From Deltaproteobacteria bacterium (GTDB lineage: Bacteria > Desulfobacterota_B > Binatia > UBA9968), in NCBI GenBank assembly GCA_005879255.1, contig VBKY01000038.1, forward strand, positions 1-64,000: a stretch of DNA of 64,000 nucleotides, read 5' to 3'. Below the pieces are notes generated by a model. The model made no database searches, was not told the DNA's origin, and saw nothing but the letters and a program-made list of their open reading frames with translations. The position numbers were made by a program, and so were the translations under genes. The first letter of the stretch is position 1, and every line of letters begins with the position of its first letter. This document shows, in pieces, positions 1 to 7,923 of this stretch.

Positions 1-340
1 CTGCAGGACGCCTTCGAACGGAATCCCGATCACATCGGTATCGAGTTTCCGAGTCCGATGCTCCAGCACAATCCTTGTCACTCCCCGCAGTCCCGGCGCT
101 CTCCACGATTCTCGCAAATGCTCCGTGGAGAACTTTGATGCTCTCCACGCTTTCGTTTGACGCGAATTTTATTACCCCTTCCTTTCGAGCCCCCTCCTCT
201 AATCTTTTTTGTCTTTCCGCGGGCGCCAGTTTGTTCACTTCGGCTAAGATTTGTTCCGCCGGGTTCGCCAAGGATGATTCTGCCGTCGCGAACAAAAACA
301 AGAAGGCCCGTACAACGAGCAAGGATGTTCTGCCTGGCAT
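1..340 (-). pseudogene. ABC-type extracellular solute-binding protein, N-terminal part, frameshifted and cut by window edge
   Basis: The minus strand opens with ATG at 340, eight bases after a GGAG ribosome site. The first ~20 residues form a signal peptide, followed by a Glu/Lys/Arg-rich segment (AERQKRLEEGARKEG) typical of an iron- or sulfonate-type extracellular binding protein family. Near 95-130 the frame changes: the conserved continuation (RIVLEHRTRKLDTDVIGIPF) is read in another frame. The expected segment between the first strand and this motif is also shortened. The gene runs off the left edge, so the rest cannot be judged. Family assignment is from recalled sequence resemblance. 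Confidence 0.55.
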
Positions 341-433
341 GTCGCTTCTCCTATGAGGAACAGTGGCTTGGAGTCTACAGCTTCAGTCGGGCCAACTTAT
401 TTTAGTCATGGGTCGCACGTCAAGATCACATTA

Positions 434-1056
434 GGGGTGACCCATTCGACGGCAGGTTACAAGAGGCGAAGACTTTCCTGTGAAATAAATTTCTTTATTT
501 CTTCTGTTTCAACTCGCCCTAAAACCGCGACCCGTTCCAATCCTTCCAGCCGTTCAAGTCGTTCAACCCGTTTTTCGGAAATTTTAAGAAACCTCGCGGC
601 CTCCGGGTTAGACAAAGACTCTTCTATAAAACCAATTTCTCTGTTTCTTCCTTTTTCAACGAAAGTTACACGCCCCTGTTTTCAATCGTTCGGTGTAAGA
701 CTAGGTCCGCACCAGTCTCCGCCTTAGGCTGATCAGCCTCTGGCTGAACCGTCATCAGGTTCAAGGCGATGGAGTTTTCCTGTGAGGGAAACGATCTCCA
801 GCCCCTGGCAATAGTTCTGCCCCAGAAAACTGTCGGTACCACGCCGCGTCCAAGGTTTTAGGACTTTCACAAATCCACTGGCTCTCCCTTTCGGGGACCA
901 ACCCCATTATGGCTCACGGCGTGGGCGTACCATCTGATCAAATCACCACCGAGTTGTCTATGTCTTTAAGGGATGAGACAGCGGCCAATCAAATCTCATG
1001 GTTCTGAGCCAACCCCTTTTCTAGCTCACTGCCCCATCCCAACCGAAAAACTTCTC
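434..1056 (-). mobile_element. Non-coding end of an IS110-type element, copy A
   Basis: This segment lies directly downstream (minus strand) of an IS110-type transposase remnant. Two stretches recur elsewhere in the window: the outer end (434-510, again at 2919-2980 and 17594-17670) and an inner block (663-830, again at 3176-3345 and, shortened, at 17690-17770). The inner block has no conserved reading frame. Compared with the other copies, this one carries about 130 extra bases (513-650) that contain a CGTTCAAG-type repeat. Segments ACGCCG near 842 and CGGCGT near 919 could pair. IS110/IS1111 elements are known to encode a bridge RNA in a non-coding end, so this block is a candidate; that is inference. 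Confidence 0.55.
531..575. repeat. Degenerate tandem CGTTCAAG-type repeat
   Basis: Four to five imperfect units of the form CGTTCAAGT or CGTTCCAAT follow one another. Similar runs occur at 9325-9382, 28030-28100, 56985-57024 and 63876-63932, always outside genes. It sits inside IS copy A, in the part absent from the other copies. Confidence 0.5.
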
Positions 1057-1382
1057 CTAAGCGAAGGCTCTACCGACATCGAACGGCACTTCGTCGCGCA
1101 TGACGTAGTAACAGGCCCGTGAGAGCTTGTGAGCCACCGCCTTGATGGCTACCACGGCCTTAGTCTTGGCCTTTTTCTCTGATAGAAGCGGCGAATCAGC
1201 GGTTGGTAACGCACGGCAAAGTTGGCCGCTTCCACAAACGCCCAACTGAGATACTTACTGCCGTTCTTGGTGTTCCCCTTGCCTTGTGTTTGCCGTTGCT
1301 TAAGCACGTCATCCTTTTCGATTCTTTCCAGTAACCGTTTGCGCTCGCGACTCACCGACGTGTAATCCAAACGCCCCAACAT
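1057..1382 (-). pseudogene. IS110-family transposase, C-terminal fragment with a frameshift
   Basis: The minus strand encodes the C-terminal third of an IS110/IS1111-type transposase. The hallmark GKGNTKNGSKYLSW and FVEAANFAVRYQP segments are read in one frame, and AVAHKLSRACYYVMRD in the next. The shift occurs around 1180 in a short A-run, where one base appears to be missing. The DEDD N-terminal domain is absent, and the sequence above 1390 no longer resembles the family. A second, differently damaged copy lies at 17790-18285. This element is not expected to move by itself. Confidence 0.8.
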
Positions 1383-1762
1383 CTGCCGACGACCTTAACC
1401 GCACCAACTCCGTACCCGTCATCGCGCGCGTAACGAACTCCGAACGGATCGATGGTCTGCGCTGTCGCCATTCAGGTACCGTGGCCTTCTTTTGTTCATC
1501 GGTGCTAATCGTTTTTATTCTGAGACTCGACCAGCGTCATCAAACTGTGGACTAGGCTTTTTATTCTTAACAATTTTCATTTTTCTGCGGGCGTGATCGA
1601 CGCCGTAAGGAAATCGAAGGCGGCCGCTCGTCCGTTGTGGAGTTAAAAGAAAATCAACAGATGCAGGATTGCTAAGTCGCACTCCGCGATCACGTTCCAG
1701 CGCGCGCTGCCTGTTCCAGTCGTTGCACCAGCGCGCTACGCTTAAGTTCAAACCGTCCATCG

Positions 1763-1793
1763 AAAAAAAAAGGCTGAACCTTTCGGCCCAGCC
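1763..1793 (-). terminator. Rho-independent terminator of the RelA/SpoT-domain operon
   Basis: On the minus strand a GC-rich stem (GGCTGGGCC paired with GGTTCAGCC around a short GAAA loop) is followed by nine T residues. It lies about 50 bases beyond the stop of the gene at 1840-2097 and should end the two-gene transcript that starts above 2821. A run of T residues also follows it on the plus strand, so it may work in both directions. Confidence 0.75.
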
Positions 1794-1839
1794 CTGATTT
1801 TTGCCCGGTTACGAACAACCCCCTCGCAAGGTCAGATTA

Positions 1840-2097
1840 TTAAGGAATAGCGGACACCATTGCGGACATAGACTCGAGGATTTCGCGGGTAGTCTTAAAA
1901 TACCGTTGGTGACTTTGGTGAAGAGTCTGCTCGTCGTCGGCTTCTAGGAGCACGACTTCGCGTGACGCGCGCGAGCCATTCAAGCTCAACTCGATATCGA
2001 GCCTTTCGCGCTGGGCGTCGGCACGTTGGTCGTCCCGAAAACGCTTAAATAAGAGAATTTTGCCCTTTTTTCGATCGTAGTCGATTAAGAAAATCAT
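1840..2097 (-). CDS. Small protein paired with the RelA/SpoT-domain protein, possible antitoxin
   Basis: This 85-residue protein begins MIFLIDYDRKKGKI and continues with a charged helix that contains RERLDIELSLN, then a segment (EVVLLEADDE) before a C-terminal HQRYFKTTREI stretch. It has no signal peptide or membrane segment. It starts 4 bases after the stop of the RelA/SpoT-domain gene, so the two are almost certainly co-transcribed and end at the terminator at 1763-1793. I recall similar short proteins beside RelA/SpoT-domain genes in other genomes but know no assigned function. A neutralising (antitoxin) role is inferred only from the tight pairing. It could also be a regulatory subunit. 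Confidence 0.75.
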   Translation of the reverse strand: MIFLIDYDRKKGKILLFKRFRDDQRADAQRERLDIELSLNGSRASREVVLLEADDEQTLHQSHQRYFKTTREILESMSAMVSAIP

Positions 2098-2101
2098 TTG
2101 A

Positions 2102-2821
2102 TTAAACCTTCTTTTCTGCAGCCATCATAATTTGTTGCAGGACCTCATGCAACTTCTTCTTTTGCTTCAGCAGCTCCGTTTCCAAATTGGAAAATTCCTC
2201 CTGCAAAACCTCGCCTGAAACACTTGCGCGAAGCGTAATGAGACTTGTTTCGTTGTCTTCGACACCCGCAATTCTAGTGGACACAAGTTCGAGAACATGG
2301 CGCAGTTGTTCCGGGCCTCCTCCATATTTTATTTCCGGATCAAAGCTGTCCGCCAGGCTTTCCGTGCCCTGAGCCCAGCTATTTTGGAGAGGTGTGCGCA
2401 CCTGGATTTCAACAGGAAAGCCGGCGACTTTCACTATCACGTGAACCGCTCTATATCCGTGGCTTGGCTTTATGCGAAGATCGTCAATTTGGGCCTCCGG
2501 ATAAACGTTAGCGATCTGACTCACGACGCGATCCTGCTCTGGGATATTGTCGACCTCAACCCGACATCCAGCGATATCCTGCATCCTCGATAACCGTGTA
2601 CGTAATCTGACCAGCTTGGCAATAATGGATTGGGTCGATTTCGCCGGTCTGCCTGCAGGGTCCAGGCCCAGTTCCCTTAATTGACCGAAGACTTGATCAT
2701 AGGCGGGCGTAAAGGATAAACGAAAGGTCTCCAACAGGCGCAGTGCATCTTTGCTATCGGGATCCTTCCGCAGGCGCTCTCCAAGTTTGTTGAGCTGGCT
2801 TATCGTTAACTTCTCTGCCAT
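2102..2821 (-). CDS. RelA/SpoT-domain nucleotidyltransferase (small alarmone synthetase or toxSAS type)
   Basis: A 239-residue protein with only the synthetase fold of RelA/SpoT. Visible motifs are GRPAKS (57-62), DIAGCRV (82-88), GYRAVH (122-127) and VEIQVRT (137-143), in the usual order. There is no HD hydrolase, TGS or ACT domain. The last ~45 residues (about 195-235) are predicted coiled coil. Small proteins of this type either make (p)ppGpp or related alarmones, or act as toxSAS toxins that inhibit translation or growth. The adjacent co-directional 85-residue gene suggests a toxin-antitoxin pair. The sequence alone cannot separate a housekeeping synthetase from a toxin. Confidence 0.85.
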   Translation of the reverse strand: MAEKLTISQLNKLGERLRKDPDSKDALRLLETFRLSFTPAYDQVFGQLRELGLDPAGRPAKSTQSIIAKLVRLRTRLSRMQDIAGCRVEVDNIPEQDRVVSQIANVYPEAQIDDLRIKPSHGYRAVHVIVKVAGFPVEIQVRTPLQNSWAQGTESLADSFDPEIKYGGGPEQLRHVLELVSTRIAGVEDNETSLITLRASVSGEVLQEEFSNLETELLKQKKKLHEVLQQIMMAAEKKV

Positions 2822-2918
2822 GGTCTTGCCTTCCGAACGCGGCGACTATCGCACCCGCGCTGGGGCGTTGCAATCCAGGCTTGGGCTTGAAAACCCGCTT
2901 ACATAGTCGGACTTGGGG

Positions 2919-3345
2919 GTCACACCATTAGAAGGCAGGTTGCAAGAGGCAAAAACTTTCCTGTGAAATAAATTTCTTTTATCCTGAATCCGGCGTGAAA
3001 GACGTGCGTTTCACGGCTTGGGATTATTGTTCCCAAAGCTAATGAAAAGTAGCTTTCGGCGCAAGCCCGAGATTGACTAATTCCCGCTTGTATTTGCTGT
3101 CTCATGGAGAGCTTCTCACGCCGGATTCAGGTTTATTTCTTTTCTCGTTCAACTCGCCGGGCTGATGATCTTTAAGTTACGCGCCCCTGTTTTCAATCGT
3201 TCGGTGTAAGACTAGGTCCGCACCAGTCTCAGCCTTAGGCTGATCAGCCTCTGGCTGCACCGTCATCAGGTTCAAGGCGATGGAGTCGTTGCATTTAAGC
3301 AAGTTATCTCCTACCCCTGGCAATAGTTCTGCCCCAGAAAACTGC
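2919..3345 (-). mobile_element. Solo copy B of the IS110 non-coding end, without transposase
   Basis: This stretch repeats both the outer end and the inner block of copy A (434-830) at high identity, but no transposase sequence follows it. Downstream of 3345 the sequence is unrelated to the IS. It is interrupted by a 149-bp palindromic-ended insertion at 2983-3131. It could be a leftover end of a deleted IS, or a non-autonomous derivative that keeps only the structured non-coding part. Confidence 0.6.
2983..3131. mobile_element. MITE-like element with 16-bp perfect inverted ends
   Basis: The ends are CCTGAATCCGGCGTGA (2983-2998) and its exact reverse complement (3116-3131). The 5 bases TTTAT flank both sides (2978-2982 and 3132-3136), consistent with a target duplication. 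The uninterrupted sequence in IS copies A and C reads straight across this point, which confirms insertion. Inside are further small hairpins (GTGAAA/TTTCAC, GGGA/TCCC, AAGCTA/TAGCTT). It contains no reading frame of note. The parent transposase family is unknown to me. Confidence 0.8.
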
Positions 3346-3591
3346 TGGATTGGATTAGTTTGGTATTTTTCCCTTGCTATTTGAACGCTACCTCGTTTAA
3401 TATTTATTGGCCGTGAGGGCGATATTGAGGTAAACGGCGTTAACCCACAGCGCCAACCCTGATCGGCTAAAGTTAATGTGCGAGTGGATCCAACCAGCCA
3501 CACGAGCCTAGCCTCACTTCCTGATCTGTTGTTGACGATTTCTCGCATGGAAATCATTTAAGTTCGAAGCACCCCACGTAGGGAGGACCCT

Positions 3592-4218
3592 ATGTCAAAC
3601 GAACCGACCTATATGCACAACCCGATCATCAGCAAAGGCGCGGCGCAAGAAAACGAATTGCTTGAGAAACTATTTACCATTCTCTTCAAGGTGATCAATG
3701 AAATTCCGTCAAGCGCCGAGAAGCGATCGAGCGATGGGGTTTTGCGTGCCCGCAAGCTGACCGCTGAGGCGTCGTTAAGGGCCGCCGCGATCTCCGGGGC
3801 GCTTGCGTTGCCGACCGGACCCCTAGGATGGTTGACGATTCTGCCGGACCTCGCGGCCATCTGGCGGCTGCAAGCGCAGCTCGTCGCCGATATCGGCGCC
3901 GTCTTCGGCAAGAGAGGGAAACTCACCGAAGAATCGATAATCTACTGTTTGTTCCGCCACGCCGCCGCGCAGGCCGTCCGCGATCTGGTGACACGCATGG
4001 GCGAGCGATTAGTGCTGCAACGTTTCTCGCTGCGGGTGGCTGAAAATGTTCTGCGCAGGATCGGCGTTAAAGTCGTCCACCGGGTCGCCCGTCGCGGACT
4101 CTGGCGACTGCTGCCGGCGATCGGCGCTCTCGCCGTCGCCGGATACGCTTATTACGACACCGAGCAGGTTGGCCAAACCGCCATTGAGTTCTTCACCGAG
4201 GAAATCGAGCTCAAGTAG
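3592..4218 (+). CDS. EcsC-like membrane-associated protein
   Basis: A 208-residue protein preceded by GGGAGGA six bases before ATG. After a ~60-residue polar start comes a helical hydrophobic region with small residues (GALALPTGPLGWLTILPDL), then a conserved-looking segment ending RHAAAQAVRDL, and a C-terminal hydrophobic stretch (about 172-188). This layout and the TGPLG/LPDLAAIWRLQAQ motif resemble EcsC-family proteins, whose biochemical role is unclear. The downstream oxidase gene starts 45 bases later on the same strand. Function is not inferred beyond membrane association. Confidence 0.55.
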   Translation: MSNEPTYMHNPIISKGAAQENELLEKLFTILFKVINEIPSSAEKRSSDGVLRARKLTAEASLRAAAISGALALPTGPLGWLTILPDLAAIWRLQAQLVADIGAVFGKRGKLTEESIIYCLFRHAAAQAVRDLVTRMGERLVLQRFSLRVAENVLRRIGVKVVHRVARRGLWRLLPAIGALAVAGYAYYDTEQVGQTAIEFFTEEIELK

Positions 4219-4262
4219 ACAAAAACGGCAGCATGGCGGGAGACCGATTCCCGGAGGGTTGC

Positions 4263-4684
4263 ATGGACATTGCCGAAGCAAAGGAGTTTTTGAAGAACAA
4301 TCATCGTGGCTGTCTGGTCACCCGTAAGAAGGACGGTTCCTTGCAGATGACGCTCGTCTCTCCGGTTCTCGGCGCGGACGGCAACGTGATCATCACCGCG
4401 CGGGACACGACCTACAAGGTCAAGAACATCGGGCGAAACCCGCAGATCTCCTTGCTGGTGTACGGCGAGAAATTCAACGCTCGAATTATATTCAGATCGA
4501 CGGTAAGGCCGAGGTCATTCCGCACCCGGAGGCCATGGGGATCGTGCTCGATTGGCACCGGAAAATTCGCGGTGAGCCGGCGAGTTGGGACGAGGTCCGC
4601 GAGAAGACCCTCGCTGAAGGGCGTATCGCACTCCGCGTCACGATTGAAAAAGTAGGCCCGCAGAATCGCACACGCGGAAGTTAA
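4263..4684 (+). pseudogene. PPOX-class (F420/FMN-dependent) oxidoreductase, frameshifted
   Basis: ATG at 4263 follows a GGAGG site. Residues 1-72 (MDIAEAKEFLKNNHRG, then the LVTRKKDGSLQMTLVSPV strand pair and TTYKVKNIGRNP) match the pyridoxamine-phosphate-oxidase-like fold that binds FMN or F420. Around 4480 the frame slips: the rest (SNYIQIDGKAEVIP through LRVTIEKVGPQNR) is encoded one frame over and ends at the TAA at 4682-4684. A single missing base would restore a ~141-residue protein. An intact relative is at 62777-63208. This may be a real null mutation or a sequencing error. Confidence 0.8.
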
Positions 4685-4847
4685 ACAGAAACCCGATAAA
4701 TTGCTGCCGAAGAGAGATCGAGTACCACAACCGTCAAGTCCCTGATGCATAGCAAGTCGTGTCCGGTTTCTTCCAGACAAAACTTCCGAAAATACGCGGA
4801 CAGCCGTTCGCAAGCGCGCACTTCAGACTTCATGGTTTGAGGATCTA

Positions 4848-4929
4848 GTGTGGTGACCCAGAAAATCGCGATATAACTGACGGGTAAAGAACGTAACGAA
4901 TAATTTAACGAACTTCTGGGTCAGGACAC
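4848..4929. mobile_element. Short MITE-like element with TA target duplication
   Basis: The 82-bp segment has 16-bp inverted ends, GTGTGGTGACCCAGAA (4848-4863) and the complement of GTGTCCTGACCCAGAA (4914-4929), matching at 14 of 16 positions. Both ends are flanked by TA (4846-4847 and 4930-4931). TA flanks and short ends are typical of IS630/Tc1-mariner-type elements. It carries no gene, and no full-length partner is present in the window. Confidence 0.65.
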
Positions 4930-4985
4930 TAGCCTGAGGCAAAAAATCTTAGCAGGCCAATTAAACTTCTCGTCGGACATGGCAT

Positions 4986-4991
4986 TATAAT
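4986..4991 (+). promoter_or_regulatory. Possible -10 box (TATAAT) of the AlkB-like gene
   Basis: A perfect TATAAT lies only three bases before the ATG at 4995. A transcript starting 6-7 bases downstream of it would begin at or just inside the start codon, and no ribosome site is visible upstream. This suggests leaderless expression, unless translation begins at a later codon. A -35 match is poor. Confidence 0.3.
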
Positions 4992-4994
4992 GCT

Positions 4995-5597
4995 ATGCCC
5001 AGAGTCAATAGAGCCCCGAGTCTTTTTGAAGTCTCGGCCAAAGTTCCAGATGGGTTTAGTTATCGCCAAAACTTTATCTCAGAGGCCGAAGAGCACGAAC
5101 TTATTCAGGAGATTCAGAAACTTGACCTTACGCCGTTTAAATATTATCAATTTATCGGAAAGCGGCGCACAGCTAGTTTTGGCTGGCAGTACGAGTTCGG
5201 AGCAAGTGAAATCACAACAGCTCCAGACCCACCGGCATTTCTCTTACCGCTCCGGACACGCGCCGGAGACCTCTTCAACATTGATCCGAACAGTTTAATT
5301 CAAACGTCCGTCATTGAATATTCTATTGGATCGCCGATTGGCTGGCACCGGGATATTCCGCATTTTGGGGTTGCGGTTGGCATTTCTCTTGGCGCAGCAT
5401 GCCGGATGAGGTTTCGAAAATATAACCGCGGCCGATCGAAGAACCTAAATCGTGATGAAATATTATCGATCGAACTACAACCGCGCTCAATTTATTTAAT
5501 GGGTGGAGCTTCGCGAGAGATCTGGCAACATTCAATTCCGCCCGTGAAGGAGCTTCGCTACTCGGTCATGATGCGGACTTTGCGCGCGAAGTCATAA
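4995..5597 (+). CDS. AlkB-like 2-oxoglutarate/Fe(II) dioxygenase
   Basis: This 200-residue protein has the AlkB double-stranded beta-helix signature. The iron ligands are His118 and Asp120 in GWHRD, and His179 in WQHSI. Arg188 and Arg194 in the C-terminal RYSVMMRTL sit where AlkB proteins bind 2-oxoglutarate. YSIGSPIGWH matches the conserved entry to the active site. Family members remove alkyl groups from nucleic acid bases or, in some branches, modify tRNA or protein. The product is expected to be cytoplasmic. No repair gene is adjacent, so the substrate is not defined. The length is normal for the family. Confidence 0.85.
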   Translation: MPRVNRAPSLFEVSAKVPDGFSYRQNFISEAEEHELIQEIQKLDLTPFKYYQFIGKRRTASFGWQYEFGASEITTAPDPPAFLLPLRTRAGDLFNIDPNSLIQTSVIEYSIGSPIGWHRDIPHFGVAVGISLGAACRMRFRKYNRGRSKNLNRDEILSIELQPRSIYLMGGASREIWQHSIPPVKELRYSVMMRTLRAKS

Positions 5598-5627
5598 GAG
5601 GCTGGTCAGATAGAGGGAGGTTCAGCA

Positions 5628-6557
5628 ATGTTGTCGCGTCGCGAATTTCTCAAAAGCACGCTTGGCACAGGTGTCGCGCTGGCTTCAGGGTTCTCGCAAG
5701 AGGCGGCTGCTCAACCGGAGCGACGCCGACTTATCGTCGACGCGCAAGTTCACATGTGAAAGGCCTCAACTCCAGACCGCCCGTGGGTTCCCGGCGCAAG
5801 GCCGCAGCTTCCGGAACCATTCACCATCGAGAGGCTGGTTCCCATGATGGACGAGGCGGGCGTCGATCGCGTCGTCGTCGTCCCGCCGACATTGGAAGGC
5901 GACCGGCTCGACTATGCTCAGGAGGCGGTGAAACGATATCCCGGCCGTTTTGCCATCATGGGCCGCATTGCGCTCAACGATCCGACAACCGCTCGTCGCT
6001 TTCCGACGTGGAGAGAACAGCCTGGTGTGCTCGGTATTCGGTTGAATATAGCTGGCGAGCAGGCCGCATGGCTTACGGACGGGACCGCGGACTGGTTCTG
6101 GCCGGCGGCCGAGAAGGCCGGCATTCCGGTCATGTTTCTCACCACCGGTCAGACGCACCAGTTCGCCCGCATTGCGGAGCGGCACTCGCTGCTCGTTCTC
6201 ATCATCGACCATATGGGCGTGTCATCGGAGAGCGTGAGGAGCAAGACGGTGCCGGCTGCGATCGACCAGTCGGTCGCGCTCGCCAAGTATCCAAACGTGT
6301 CCGTGAAGCTGTCGGCGGCGCCGGCCTTTTCGTCCGAGCCCTATCCGTTCCGCGACGTGACCCCTCATATCCGTCGCCTGTTCGATGCTTACGGTGCGCG
6401 CCGCTGCTATTGGGGAACCGACATGACCAATTCATTTGCCAAGGCCACTTACCGTCAGCGGATTACGCATTTCACCGAGGAATTGGACTTCTTGTCGGAG
6501 GACGACAAGGACTGGATCATGGGACGCGCGATTGTCACGCGCCTGGGATGGGCCTGA
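5628..6557 (+). pseudogene. Tat-exported amidohydrolase (TIM-barrel, PDC-hydrolase-like) with an in-frame TGA at codon 44
   Basis: ATG at 5628 follows GGGAGG. The N-terminus carries a twin-arginine signal (SRREFLK, then a hydrophobic stretch ending AAAQP). The mature protein begins LIVDAQVH, the first metal-ligand motif of amidohydrolase-2 enzymes related to 2-pyrone-4,6-dicarboxylate hydrolase. The codon after VHM is TGA (5757-5759), where the family has Trp (VHxW), and the same frame then continues without a shift to 6557 (IDHMG and WGTDMTN are present). Nearby genes use TGA as a normal stop, so recoding is unlikely. A TGG-to-TGA nonsense mutation is the simplest reading. Confidence 0.8.
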
Positions 6558-6775
6558 TCAATAGAGGCCCATAAGGCGCCTACGCGCGGTCGAGCATAGC
6601 TACAACAAAGAATGAGATCGAGTTAACGGTTGTGTCGAGAATACCTCCGTATCAACGACTTGGCTGGCGTTTCACAAGAGCCAGACACACGAAGCAAGAG
6701 CTGCCATGGCTTGATCACGCGTGAGCTATAGTCTTCTTCGCGGATCTCGTACCGATCCTGGATCGGAGTTTGATT

Positions 6776-7204
6776 TTAGCGCCAGTTCCACCAACTGTAA
6801 GGGTTCCACCAGCCGCGGTTGTCGCGGTAGCGGTCCCGGTCGCCGTAGCGCCACTCGTATTCGCTCAGGTCCCGGTTGAGCTCGCGGCGGTCTTGCCCAA
6901 CCTCCCACCGGCTGTCTCGCAAATTGTCCCGCGACTCACGAATTTCCGCCTTATCCCGAGCGAGTTCTTCGACGCCGGCTCCCGATCTGCGGTCCTGTCT
7001 AAACTCCCGCCGGTCTTCCTTCAATGCCTTGAGATCACTCTTGAGCTCCTGGCGACTGTCGCGCAGTTCCCGTCGGTCCTGCTGGATCTCGTTTTGAAGA
7101 CTTTGCCGGGAGGAGCGTGGGGGATCGGCGGACGCCGCATGCGCGAGCGTAACTAAAGCGCCTGCTAGCAAGCCCGTCCATACAATGTTTCTGTACCGCG
7201 TCAT
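6776..7204 (-). CDS. Secreted, highly charged helical protein
   Basis: The start at 7204 (MTRYRNIV) is chosen because GGAGAA lies just upstream; an upstream in-frame ATG at 7240 has no such site. A signal peptide ends around AHAASA. The mature ~115 residues are almost entirely Arg, Asp, Glu, Gln, Ser and Lys, with repeats of the form RRELRDSRQELKSDL, predicting a long alpha-helix or coiled coil. It ends in an aromatic tail (WWNPYSWWNWR). The protein is probably periplasmic. I do not recognise a named family; similar charged periplasmic proteins have been linked to envelope stress. Confidence 0.7.
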   Translation of the reverse strand: MTRYRNIVWTGLLAGALVTLAHAASADPPRSSRQSLQNEIQQDRRELRDSRQELKSDLKALKEDRREFRQDRRSGAGVEELARDKAEIRESRDNLRDSRWEVGQDRRELNRDLSEYEWRYGDRDRYRDNRGWWNPYSWWNWR

Positions 7205-7516
7205 AAATTTCTCCGTTGAGAGGTGAGAGGAATTTACCATTTGCAGTAAACCACACCCGTGTGCGGCGGTTCAATAGCAGGGTGGGTTGTAGGATATTGC
7301 CGATCATTGTTGAGATGAATTCCTGATACCAACGTCGCGCTATCATCACTGAGTTTTTACCGTTTGGCAGTCCTAACGACGCTTAACCATCAGGTTTTTC
7401 CTTATACTCCAATAACCTGGCGACGCTCGCGTTTTCGCTGCGCTATCTTAGTGCCGGTCTGGCACAAATAGTGCTCCTTCAGTTGTTAAAAATATCCGCG
7501 CGAATTGGAGACTGAC

Positions 7517-7663
7517 ATGGATCGAATAATTTTTGCCATCTTTATGTTAATCCTTTTGGGCACGACCGCAGCTTGCAACACGATTCACGGCCTCGGCAGA
7601 GACGTCGAGCGCGTAGGTGAAGAGACTCAGGATGCGGCGAACGCGGCGAAAAGAAGATTGTAG
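7517..7663 (+). CDS. Entericidin-type small lipoprotein
   Basis: A 48-residue protein with ATG at 7517 and GGAG eight bases upstream. Residues 1-19 form a lipoprotein signal with lipobox TAAC. The mature part (NTIHGLGRDVERVGEETQDAA) matches the EcnA/EcnB entericidin pattern of a short amphipathic helix after the lipidated cysteine. Entericidins are small outer-membrane lipoproteins, some of which act as a toxin-antidote pair in stationary phase. Only one is seen here. A T-run following a weak hairpin near 7693-7722 may terminate it. Confidence 0.8.
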   Translation: MDRIIFAIFMLILLGTTAACNTIHGLGRDVERVGEETQDAANAAKRRL

Positions 7664-7710
7664 CAGTCGGGGTGAGCATAGGTTCAGGCTGAGATAGCCC
7701 CGGTTTGGTC

Positions 7711-7923
7711 TCATTTTTTCGATGGCCGTTCATCACACGGCCCGTAATAATCGACAACTTCGCGTTCGGTTGGCACTGCGGGATCGCCGTAAGTCTCGAT
7801 TTTCATGTGACAGCGATTATTATCGCCTTGTTCCTTCAATAGGATACGGTCGGGAGCTGCGGTGCATCCAACGAATGAGGGGAATAAAATGACCAGTGAC
7901 CCTGTTAATTTCGTAGATTTCAT
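7711..7923 (-). CDS. Small putative lipoprotein of unknown function
   Basis: A 70-residue protein with AAGGA upstream of the ATG at 7923. The N-terminus is a signal sequence with a plausible lipobox (FVGC at 17-20). The mature part has two further cysteines (NNRCHMKIE and GPCDERP), which could form a disulfide. It is convergent with the entericidin gene. No family is recognised. Confidence 0.6.
   Translation of the reverse strand: MKSTKLTGSLVILFPSFVGCTAAPDRILLKEQGDNNRCHMKIETYGDPAVPTEREVVDYYGPCDERPSKK

Noticed and set aside
353..727. 124-codon open frame on the plus strand
   Set aside because: It overlaps the repeated IS110 non-coding end, is Ser/Arg-rich without family resemblance, and is not preserved in the other copies.
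1515..1760. 81-codon open frame on the minus strand near the IS remnant
   Set aside because: No ribosome site and no recognisable family; it may be a chance frame or IS debris.
3177..3557. 126-codon minus-strand frame covering the solo IS non-coding block
   Set aside because: The equivalent block in copy A is closed by stop codons and shows no codon-like conservation, so it is not coding.
4412..4813. 133-codon minus-strand frame opposite the PPOX gene
   Set aside because: It is the shadow of the frameshifted oxidase gene, whose two plus-strand pieces match a known family.
5628..6557. Recoded TGA (Trp or selenocysteine) in the amidohydrolase
   Set aside because: Neighbouring genes end with TGA, no SECIS-like hairpin is obvious right after the codon, and no recoding factor is present in the window.
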